This document shows positions 43,506 through 54,560 of a stretch of 64,000 nucleotides of DNA, in pieces. Source of the stretch: Certhia americana (lineage: Eukaryota; Chordata; Aves; Passeriformes; Certhiidae). How positions within the stretch are numbered: position 1 is the stretch's first letter; every line of letters begins with the position of its first letter. Location: assembly GCA_018697195.1 (NCBI GenBank), contig CM031879.1, positions 48,934,509-48,998,508 on the forward strand, given 5' to 3'. The translations under genes and the position numbers were made by a program. Under the pieces are notes generated by a model. It was not told the DNA's origin. It saw nothing but the letters and a program-made list of their open reading frames with translations, and did not search any database.

Positions 43506-46500
43506 CATCAGCAGGGAGTGAACAGACAGGGAAGAAAGAGAGAAGAGGGTAGAGAAAGGAGTGTAAGAATAGGGAGGGCAGGAAAGGTGGAGAAAGGGGA
43601 AGGAAGACAGGGTGATGAGGGCAGCCTGCTGCTTCTCCGTCATCCTATAGATTCATCCTCCCTCTGGCTTCCCTAACATACTCATAATTGCAACGTCTTT
43701 TTGTTTTTCACCTCACTGCTGTGAAGTGACAGCCCTTTTGGTAATGTTAATAATATCTTCAAGCCCAGAGTATCAGCCAGACCCCATGAGGACCTGAGAA
43801 ATTCAGGGGTGTAGGGCAGGGAGAGAAGTAGAGCATGTAGGGATTTTTTTGCTCTTTCAGATGAATTTAGGAATTGGGCTTTTGGTTGACAAAGAATAAG
43901 CAACCCCATCCAGTCTAGAGATCCAGGTCTTCCCATCCATGGACACACAGCCAGATGAAGGTAAGAGGATGGGGATGAGGAGTGTGGAAGAGGAACAGAG
44001 CCATGTGCATGGGCATACAGAAGAGGCAAGAGGTTTAGGTATGAGAGGGCAAAACCAAGACATTTCCTATAGCCAAGAGAGGAGATGATAAAAAACCATC
44101 ACGTGGCAAGGGGAGACAATGTCATACCACACAAAACAAGCGTTACTTACAGTGACTGGATGGAGGGGTGGGGAAGACACTTTGTGGTATGCCCATGCAG
44201 GTTTGTTCACTGTGTGTGCACAGGGTTTTGTGCTCATCTGCCATGAGCCCCTTCACACTCAGAGCTCTCATCGCCCATGTGCTTAGGCTGTCTGCATGTG
44301 TCTGCCTATGTCCACCTTCCCCACGTGCCCATCTGCTCAGTGTGAGCCTGTGAAAGTCTAAATGGCAGCTTGGGTTTGTGCCCGCGAGGTACTGGCGCAG
44401 GCTGCGGCTGCACAGTCGTGAAGCTGACGTGTGTGTGTGCGCCTCTGTGTGTGCACACACGTGCACACAAAGATCTGCTGCTCCCCTTCTGTACCAGCTG
44501 AGTGCCCAAGGAGCTGCAGGGCACGCAAAGTCCGGACAGCAGCTCATGCTCATGGATGCTGTGAATGATACAGGCTAGCTGTGGCAGTTCTCAGCAACTC
44601 AGGAAAAGGCTCTTAACTTGCACAGACAGCCGGTGCTGGGGGCAGCTGGCAAGGGGCTGAAAGCCAATCTACTTTGACAGCTGTTCTGCCAGGGGTGGTT
44701 GGGGGCTTCTCTCTTCGTGTTTTCACCACAAACTGGTTACCTAGTGTGAGGCTAACAAGGCCACTGCTAAATCCGGCAGAAATGGGATCTAAGGGGACAA
44801 GCACAGAGCGCATTAAGCAGAGGAGCATCAGGAAAGCAAAGCACTCGAGAGCTGCACGCTTCTTGGTTCACACGCTACTGATACACACTCATTTCATGCT
44901 TGCTGATTTTCTCAGGGCCCCTCTTCCTGTCTGTCTTCCATTGCTCTTCCTTTTTCTCCCCACTTCCACCACATCCTTTTCCAATGTACCTTCCCTCCGG
45001 GACCCTGCTGAGCACCCAGTCAGGGTACTGCAAAAGCTGGAGTTTCCAGTGTCATTGGGACTGGCTCTCTGGATATCTCTTGGCAAAGAAACCTGAGAGG
45101 CAACTACAATCATCCTCAGCTGATGCCACACTTTGATCAGCATGCATGGCCTTAGCCATCCTGGAAGACCCAGAGGCAGGCAGGTTGCCAGCTATCACAG
45201 AAAACTGTTGCAGCCAACAGGCTCCTGACAGCACTGGTGAGCCTCTTGCTACGAATAAGGGAGAAAAATCTAACAGCTTTGAGCCTATTGAGGAGATCCA
45301 AAAGGACTGTGATGTCTCAGCATAAAATTCATCCTTGTAGATAAGTATTGGATACAGAGGACTTGGAGCAAGCAAAGAAAAGGGGGGGAAGGAAAAAAAA
45401 AAGTGATCTGGATTATGCTTGCAAACTGTCCTGAGTCTATTCTGAGTCTTTCTAGCCCTGTCATGCCCCACACTGATCCATTCTTCATAGCCTCTCTTTC
45501 TTCCTTCAATCCACTGCAGAAAGGCTGGTTCTTTCTCCCATCTCACAAATGAATTTGTGAGGCCAGTGGAGACCTAATTTTCTTTCTCCACAAGCATTGG
45601 GAAGGAAAGAAAAAGAGTAAAACAAGTGACTTGGCCAAGGCAGCAGCTTTGTCGCACATCACCCCATAAATCTCATGCCTGACAGAGTTTCTAATGCTGG
45701 AGTCACTTAAAACCATGGCATCGTATTGGGTTAAATTGATGGATGGCACTGAGTGGGGCAGCCTAAAGTGCTGAGCAGGGACCCTGCCTGATGGCAGGCC
45801 TGTCACTCTCCTTCACGTTCTGCTCCCTCTCTCCACTAATGGAGCCTCATCTCTTTAATCAGAAAGTAAGTGCTCTCCAGGTTACTGCCTGCAAGGCTCA
45901 GAGGCACTCTTCAGGGGGACCTGCAGGCAGCAACCCCCAGCTTGTGAACTCTTCAATCAGGAGAAGACAAAAGAAGGGAAAGCACAAGGCTGTTCAGTGC
46001 TCATACATGAAAGGTTGTGCCTCCTCAGCTGTCAGTGGTGTCAACAACAGCCTGCCAAGTTGTTGGAGAAGCCCAGTGCCAAGCCGGTCTTGGCCAGAAG
46101 ACGAATCAGTGTAGAGGTTCTCAGAAGAGGCCACATCTAGAATGAATGAAGAGAATAATGCTCACTCCTTCCAGAGAAAGGAGTGGGCTACTGGGGCAGC
46201 ACAGTGGAGATTGTGGTAGATTATCCCAAGGCAGGGCTCTGAACTCACTGCAGCCAGTGCTGGGATCAGGTTAAGCCTTTCTCAGAGCCTTCCTTTGACT
46301 CCCTGTTTTCATCCCTTCTCAGCCTGATTTACTGAGAAACTGTTTCTATAGGTATTTGCCTGGTTTGGTGTTATTTCCTATCCTGTGGTGATCTAAGTGC
46401 AAAACAATGTCAGAACATCTCACAACCCTGTGAACATCAACTTTTTACTTCCACTCTGGGATCAGATCCTTTAGCATCCAGACTACACTGCTTCCTATGT

Positions 46501-49110
46501 CTGCACAGCACCAGACATGAACACTGTGAATTGCCTCACACCCACTGTTGCTTTGAACCTCTGTCTTCCACTCCTCTCACCTGCCCTATCCACCTTTTCT
46601 CACAGTCCCAGAACCCTGTTCCCTGCTCTGCCACTGCTTCTCAAGGGCTGCCTTTCCCCTCTACCTTACATTCCCCACCTTCTCAGATTCCCCTCCCAGG
46701 CACTGTATTTTTCCAAGTTTTTCCCACTACTTTTTTTTTCCCTCTTGATGTTCCCCAGGGAAATCCTCTTCTGTTCTTCACAGCATTTTTCCTGCAGGTG
46801 CAGGACTCATTAGGTACCAAGCTTACTCTTTGGCTGTCAAAATCTGTAAATCAATGCCCCCTTCAGAGTTGCAGAAGTGTTTTGACTGAGGCTTTCAAAA
46901 GAATCCTGCTGTGATTTTGGTATCCAGCTCCCAACATGGCTGCCTTTCATCATGCTCTCCTTTCACCTTCAGCACCTGACTCAGCATCAGCCTTGTCCTG
47001 TGCCACAGGAGCTCTGGGCGGCCATTCTCACTCCCTCTTTTGCTCTTTGGGGGAATCACCAAGTTAGAGTTCAGCATCTTTACCATGTAGCTCCCACAGT
47101 CACTGCCCTCTACTGTCACTGGGATGCAAACTTGAGGGTGGAAGGGAGACTCCTCATGCACCAGGGAGGCACTGGAATATAATTTGCACTTCAGGTGTTT
47201 CAAGGGAGGTCTGCTGAAATAAAAGGAACCTCTAAGACTGCTAGAGACCTCAGAGAATGTAGGCTAAAAAGAGCAGTGAGATATGCTAGATACCAGATAC
47301 CAAAAGGCCAAGGTCTGGAGGTGGGAAGGAAGTGGAAGCAGTCCTGGGGAGGGCACATCTCCTGCTTGGCTGCTGGCAGACACAGTGACATCAGTCCTCC
47401 TATGTAGGGGCCTGAGAACAAGGTCATTTCAGCTGTAGCATTTTCTAAATGCTGCCTACGTTGTTGAGCAGGGCCACTCCCATGAGTTTACCCTCTGAAC
47501 AGACTGTGCATGGGGCTGGAAATGGGTAAGTGAAGAAGAACCACAGTTCAGGACAGAAGAAAGAAGAACTGATTTTAAAGCACTGCAGACTTTGATCTTC
47601 TCTGCTTGGGTGGCTGCTTTGAGAGGTGGGGGAACAGGGAGGGACCACACATGATCCCTGCAGGTAGTGAGATCAGCAGACCTTCTCAGCCAAATGTCTC
47701 CCTCTCAGAGCTGGGACTGCTTCCTGAGGCAAGGGAAGCCTTTCCATCCAAGGCTAAACCATCTGTGACAAGTGTCTGCCACCATGCCATCATGTTCCAC
47801 CTTCCCTTACAGTTTCCAAGGTTCCCAGCCTTCCTAAGGTGGTGGCCCAAATGTCCTCGCTTTTGCATTTTTTTGGTGGATATTCTCCCTTCTTTACATT
47901 AGCATGAGTCCTACCTGGTTCTTAAGCAGGAAGGGGCCCCTGGAGTCTCCTGATGCCACATTTGCCTTGCCAAAAGGCTCCTTAGGTGGCTTCTGTGTTC
48001 TGAGGTGCAGCAAGCAGGAAGGGGACACTGCCTCAGTGTGTGCATCACAGGGGCTGCTATAAGAAACAGGGCAGGAGCAGCAGAGAGGGCTGGATGGAGA
48101 GAGGCAGCAAGTGGCCCTTGCTCTCCCCAGCTGTCAGAGGTGCTGCCACACTTGCCCCTGCAGTGTGTGGGAGCTCCTGGTGCCCTTTGGCCATGTGTAA
48201 TCAGTGCCATGCTCAGATGGCACAGCCTGCTACACCCCTCTGCCTCTCAAGGCTCTGCCTGCCCAGACTGTTCTTCATTCTAATCCAAATAAAAAGAGGA
48301 GCAGGGCCAGAAGACACCATCCCTTCCAAAAACCAAGATAATTTTTCCTGCTGACAGTGAGAATATTTGTCTTGCACCTCCCTTCCCCCCTCTCTCCTCC
48401 TCTCCTTTTCCGTGTGTTACATTTTCTCTTCTAATGAGGGCAACATCTGCTTCTCAGCCTCATTTGAATCCCTGAGCATCCTCCCCCAGGGAGTGCAACA
48501 GGAGCTTGGCAAAGAAGGGCAGGTAGCCACCACTGGAAGGCTGCTCTCCTGCCAAGATGTTGGGTGCAGAGGATGAACCACTGCTCTCTTGGCTATGGGT
48601 GGGAGCAGGCTGCTTGTGTAGGAGACCCAGAAAACTCTGGCTCCCAATCTCTGAGTGTTTGAGATCTAATGCTCAGGTTGTCATACTAATCCTCCAGAGG
48701 TTATTTCAAAGCCTGTACACTTCAAAAGCCCATGGAAGTATGGGTCTGCCCCACCTATTCAATCTGGGGGACACGGATTTAGTACACATGTCACATCTAC
48801 ACTTTTGAAGTCTCTTGGGGGAAACCTCTGCTCTTCCAGTTGCCCAGCCAGCTGGGCGAGGAACACCAAATATGTCACCTTGTAGCTGTGTAGGACAGAC
48901 TTTTTGGGGGGAGCTGTGAACAGGGATGTGGGGGTGAGTCTGCCATCCCCCTAGGAGCCTGGGCTGTGAATTCTTGCCTGCAAGGCAAGGCCAAAGGCTG
49001 AATATTCGTAAGAGCAGCCTCAGGTACCGGACAGCCTGCGTGTGGCTTGGCTCTGAAGCAGAAATTCCCATCTTTTCCCTATTCAGCCTTTGGATGCACC
49101 AGCTGCCTGA
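43506..49110. other. intergenic stretch, no gene seen
   Basis: No recognisable exon. An alternating purine-pyrimidine, palindromic GT/AC block sits at 44429-44469, and a CNE-like block (GCATCGTATTGGGTTAAATT, TAAAACCATGGCATCG) at about 45640-45750. Open frames up to 164 codons (minus, 45052-45546) have no family match. Confidence 0.55.
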
Positions 49111-49159
49111 CTAAACCTGGTGACTGTGCTAATTGGGAGCACAGGGAGAGGGGCTGAGA

Positions 49160-49610
49160 CATGTCAGGGAAAGATGGAGCGACTGAAAGAGCAGGCGTCA
49201 GTGGCGGCATCGGGGGACGGTCGGTGGGAAAGGGGAAGATTGCGTGGTGGGATGAGGAATGGGAAAGAGGCTGAGGGGAATGAGCGGCTGAGCCAAGCAG
49301 AGCATTTGGGAGAGCGGGAAATCATGCGTCAGAGCTGCAGGGACTCGGGGACAGTGTCACAGGCAAGGCTGAAATATAAATGGAAATTCTCCCTGAGCCG
49401 CATCAAAGCCATATTGGTGAATGAGAAAAAGGGAGGCTGAAGGAGTGAAGGAAAACCACGCAGCCAGGGCAGCCCATCCACACCTTCTGAGACATCCTCA
49501 GTGGCACTGTCCTACCCCATCAGTGGAAGGTGCTGAGCAGAGGCCCAAGCAGTCAGAGTGGCATTAAGTCATTCGTTTGTCATTAATAAAGCAATAAGGA
49601 GAGTGAACAA
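49160..49610. promoter_or_regulatory. candidate regulatory block with CpGs
   Basis: A purine-rich, CpG-containing stretch (GGCGGCATCGGGGGACGGTC, GAAATCATGCGTCAGAGCTG) is followed by GAAATATAAATGGAAATTCT and by AAGTCATTCGTTTGTCATTA, ATAAAGCAATAAGG. The mix of preserved CpGs in a CpG-poor desert and long unique AT-rich words suggests constraint. A 106-codon frame (49120-49440) runs through it, but its sequence is low in complexity and unrecognised, so I do not call a gene. Confidence 0.3.
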
Positions 49611-52600
49611 AGACACATAGCCTTTTTTTTTTAGTATCTCTCTTGCCTTTTTCCCTATCACACATGTACACATACACACTCTTCCTCCCTGGTCCCTGCC
49701 TGGACAGCTCTGGTACCCTCAGCAATCAGCTAGCCCTCATTTTCCCACCACCTCTACTCCCAGCCTCTTTCTCCTGCAGGAGGTGTTTTGTGCGCTGGTA
49801 TTCCTCATTGGGACCTCAGGAATACATCAAACATGTGACTTTCACTGCCCCAGGTGATAACACAACTTGTAACTTAATAACATAGTTGCTCCTTCCCTCA
49901 GTCTGGTCCTAGAAGACCTAGAGGGTCTTGGGCTGGTGAAATTTGCTGCTCTGGGAAGAGCAGAGCAGCACCTGTCCAACAGCTATAGGCAATCCAGTTA
50001 AGGTGAGAGAGAGGTAGGGGAGCAAGGAGAATGATCTCAAGTCAGTGGAACTGTGGTGTCCCTTACAGGAAAGGCTGGTCTCTGACTTCAGGAGTTTTTG
50101 CCCCTGTGGCTCCCTCATGGCCATGTTTCATTTAATCCTGTTTTCTGCTTGGCCACAGCTCTGCACACGTACCAGCCAAAGTCCCACAGTCACCTTTGGC
50201 CCCAGTCAGATCTTCTATCTATCTCCTTCAGGTATGCTGCCTTCTATTTTCAGACTCCTCTTTGTCTTCATCTAGCACCTTTGTTCTCCCATCTCTCTGT
50301 ATAGTGAATTTCACAGCACTGGAGAGGAGCATTAGAAAAGTCCAGGTGGAACAGTGCATATTACCTCTAAGCTCTGCCTGCTCCTACCATCTGTCTTTAC
50401 CCAGTTCTCATTCCCCTGTGTCCCAGGAAGAAAGCTTCCTCCAGAGCAAAGGGGAATGCCTTCTCAGACAGAAATAGAAGTGCTGAGATTGTAAGTGCTA
50501 CCATGCCATTTGGGCCTGCAGGCTGATGACTCCAAGGACTGAGCTGCCAAGAACAAAAAAACAGCTGGGTGGGCCAGTGGTATCTTTCAATCTGGATCTG
50601 CTGTGGTTTCCTAAGGCCACAGACCTAACTCTTCCTGTTCACCAACAGCAGGTGGTGAATCTCTGCCTTTGAAAGCACAAAAGCCTAAAAGCAAAAGGGA
50701 TACCTCTGTGGGAGAAACAAGCACTCTTCACCTCAGTGGATAAGTTCACATTGAGAACTTTGCAGCTTCCTGATGACTCCACATGGGCTACATAAATAGA
50801 GAAGCACACAGAAGAGTTTCCATTTCGGGAAACTGAGGCTCTCTCTGGTATGCCAGAAAACCTAGGTCTTCTGTCTGACACAGTCCCAGTGTCATGGCCA
50901 TGACTGCTGCTGTGAGCACCACTGTGCTGTGAGACTCAGAGAGTTCCCTCTTGTGCAAACAGCACTGACTCAGATCCCACAAGGCAGAAGGAAGGATCAT
51001 TTTACATCCAGCCATTTCCTCAGAGTGATCATGAGCTAGATGGGAGGGCAACCCTGAAAAAGCCAGTCCAGTGAACATGAACCACTGCCCATGTCAGAAC
51101 TACTCATACAAGTAGTAAGAGGTTGCTGGTGTTCTGTGGAGGGGATGTCACCTGCAAGGTGACATCTTAGCAGGCCTGTGGTCACACAGTTCGCATGAAG
51201 AAGGCCTCTTCAAATGCTTGCTTCAACATGGTGTACCAGCAGCACCAAGGTGGGGCTCTGTCCAAACACCGTCCAGGCACATTAATTGAAGCTGGAGCCA
51301 GCAATATAGACATACACAATCTGCCCCATACCTCTCAATGCAGTCAAACCCCTACATGTTTCTAACAATTTTTCTCCTCAACTTGAAGGTCAAAACCCAG
51401 TTTTCCCTGTGAGGGCAGAGCCTAGGAAATGCATTCTGGTTTTCCTCACTTGGATCAAAATTGCCTGAGGAAGAAATTTCCCATGTGTCCTAGATATGTT
51501 CAGCAACCATGTCAACCCCTCCCCCCCTCCCCAGTCCACCCTCCCATGCTGTGAAGGGAAAGAAAAACATCTCCCTGCCCTGCACAGCCCTCTCCCATCC
51601 CTCACCCTGCCTGACATCGGTCCTCATGAACATCACGGCCAGCTCCTGTGCCACTGGAGCAGCTAGCTTCTCTCTTGATTTTTCACAAGTGATTATCCAC
51701 GTCAGTATTTGTCACCCACAGAATGAAAGGAAAATGAACCTTCAATCACAGATGCAGATCTACCTGCTGAAAAAGAAGTGGGTGGAGGGGTGGGGGGAGA
51801 GAGAAATGGGCAAAGGAAGAGAAAATAGAGGAGAAGAAGGGTATGTGCAATGGAGAGAAGAAACTATGAAGAGACTGAGCAAGGAGGAATATAGGAAGGA
51901 AACACAAAGAAAAGAGGGGAGTGAGGAGCATGGAGAGTCTCAAGTGAGGAGATTAAGGCAGAGCAACTAAAGGGTAGTTTTTCATGATAACATGAGAAAT
52001 GGAGGGGCAGGGCAGGAAAGATCATTATATCTGGAGATGGAGCAGCAAGATTTCCTTATTTTCCTTCCCATCCCATCTCCCACCTGATTCAAACCAACTA
52101 CCCTCACCTCTTCTGACTACCATCATGACTGGTCCCTCTTTGGTACTGTGAGGGGGATTCTGCCTGCCCTTGAGCCTGTGTTGGGGCAAGGTAACCACTG
52201 GGGTCTGGTTCTTTGAAATCCCTTGTCCCTGTCACCACCATAGATCATGCCCCGCACACACACCCTTGCACATAGTTATTCATGTCTCTCAGATGGCAAG
52301 ATGGTTATCACACATTCTCTTAGTCATCACTTAGCAAGGATAAACACATTTAGTGCTTAATTTTCCCTCATCAGTCAGGCTTTCCTTGGCCCCTCTATCT
52401 GCTGTGCTGCCCTGAATCTTCTCCATTTTATTTCCATTTCAGTTAATAAGCTGCCTAGCCAAGCAGAGCCCTCCAGAGAGGGGCCAGCAGCTCCCTGATT
52501 CTATGCTTCTTTAAGGACAACCACTTCCCTCTCTGCACTCCCCCCTGCTCCCTGCATCTCCTCCAAATAGCTATGGATTTTGTTCTGTAATCTTCTCTAC

Positions 52601-53389
52601 CCTTCCCCTCTCTACCACCCTTTCTAAGCCTAGCAATTTACCTCCAGGTCTCTCAACCACTGTTCCCCTTGAAGAACCACTTACTGGTGTCAGATGAGGA
52701 GGGGCCAATTTTGAGGTTGAGAATTATGTATGAGAGTATATGTGCTTCTGTAAAATAAAAGGAAGGTTGTGGCTGAATTAAAGAGTCTGTATACAAACAA
52801 AGCTCAAAGACGAAAACCGCCAAGTATTCCAAATGTAATTTAAAATTCATTATGGTAGCCATATCTCAGTTGTATTAGCCCAAAGACTTTTCATTACGCC
52901 TCAGTGTGTGGGGTGTAACATGCTTCCCAAGATGCTTATCTATGTCTTCCAGTAGCTTCCAGGAAAATGGTATTTTACAGCAGTGCTACAAAACCTTTCC
53001 AGCAATCCAGGTTGTAACCCTCAAGTACCAAAGCTGAGCAGTGCCTTCCCTGTGGATTGACTGGCCACGTACTGACAACACAGCCAGATTTGGTCTTCCT
53101 ACAGCCTGGATATGCCCACAGTGACCTGTAAGACAGGGGCAGAAGGGTGAGGCAGCTTATTGTACACCTTGACTCCAGAGCTGTAATAGTGCCAGGCTTT
53201 GTCAGGTATTTCAGAGAAATGACGGGGAGAGGCATGGAAAGAAACTAGTCCTGCACTGTTCTGCATATAGCAATATAATGATCACTTTAAAAGCTCCAGT
53301 ACACAAGCACAAATAGATGCTGGACTGTGCAGCCACACACACATTCCCAATGGGAAGGGAGGGAGGAATCCAGGGCAGGGCTGTGAGTG
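49611..53389. other. intergenic stretch, no gene seen
   Basis: This stretch has no recognisable exon. A T-run lies at 49622-49632, and 51780-51960 is strongly purine-rich on the plus strand, creating lysine- and glutamate-rich open frames that look artefactual. Confidence 0.55.
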
Positions 53390-53565
53390 TCTGTGACAGC
53401 GATGAATAAAAGAGATGCTGCAGGTGTAATGATTGCTAAGGAGATTGCATTTGCTTGTGGATGAGGATGGACGATCTGACTGGATTTTGAATAAGTTCTG
53501 CAACACGCTGATCGAACGCCCTTTAATCAGATGAATTTAGCTTCTGTCCTTCTTTAAGATGGTTC
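53390..53565. promoter_or_regulatory. candidate conserved non-coding element
   Basis: A unique, non-repetitive block has several long words typical of constrained DNA: GATGAATAAAAGAGATGCTG, GTGTAATGATTGCTAAGGAG, AACACGCTGATCGAACGCCC and TTTAATCAGATGAATTTAGC. It contains retained CpGs and TAAT cores, with no coding frame of note. Inference only. Confidence 0.35.
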
Positions 53566-54309
53566 CAGGACACAATCAGCCTCCTGTCTGCAGCATTAAG
53601 GGGCATCATCTGAACACAGGCATGCACCATTTCCCAAAAGTAGGAGGTATGGGATATAAGAGCGGTGTTTGAGAGAGGAAAGAAAGCAGCATGTTCTAAG
53701 AAAACAATGAAAGTGCAGACAGGAAGTAAAAGACCACTAAGCGAAGCCTGAAGAAAGGGGTTTGGGCAGCAAAGAAATTGAAAAACTCCTAGTTTTTGGC
53801 ATACCAATCAGCACTTTACAGACACAGAGGGTGTGCCTAGAGAACTTCCTAGATCTATTGTTAGTATGTCTCCTTAAGGGAAAACAAAATCCAGGAGCTT
53901 GAAGATCAGCCAACTACTTGAATCAAAAACATGCAACACATTATCAGTGGAAAAGTCTGGAGCAGGGATCCTGTAATCCATATTTTCTCACTCTAGAGTG
54001 CATCTCCAATTAGGTTCACCTCTTCTCAGCACTTAGCTAGCCCCAAGTGTGTGGCTTGGGGGAACCTCTGTCCTTTCTCTCTCACCCGAAGAAGCATGTC
54101 TGTGTCCTACAGGTCAATGGTAGCCAGAGAGCAGACACAAAGCTGCATACACATCTGTCCTTGGATGAGCAGAGGAAAGAGACAAAAAGGGATGACAATA
54201 ATATTTGAGGAGGATAGCAAGGGACTCACACAGACCCTTGCCGTGTCTCTGTACACTGACTTTCCCATGCCCTACCTCCTGCTCCACTGCAGCCAGAGGG
54301 ATGTTTTCC

Positions 54310-54560
54310 CTGTTGACTTCAGAAGCAGCAGGAGCCAGCCTCTAATTAGGATCCAGTATGACAAAGCACAGAGTAGCCTGACACTGCTAGACCACAGTTG
54401 CCTAGAGGCAGAGGAGACAGTGCCTGCCGGAGGATCACTTTCATTAAGATGAAGAACATCAAAGAGCTTTCCCCGAACTGACATCCGTCTGTCAAAGGAG
54501 CCTGCAAAGAAAGGCACAGCTGACAGGGGCCCTAAGGAGAATCTCATTAGGATGGTTTTA
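54310..54560. promoter_or_regulatory. candidate conserved non-coding element
   Basis: The block contains CCTCTAATTAGGATCCAGTA, GGATCACTTTCATTAAGATG, ATCAAAGAGCTTTCCCCGAA and ATCTCATTAGGATGG, with homeodomain TAAT cores and a TCF-like ATCAAAG. It is unique-looking DNA without transposon marks. The overlapping open frame (54051-54452, plus) is unrecognised. Confidence 0.3.

Noticed and set aside
51780..51970. Lys/Glu-rich open frame resembling a coiled-coil protein.
   Set aside because: It comes from a purine-rich low-complexity tract; similar artefacts occur at 62.0-62.3 kb.
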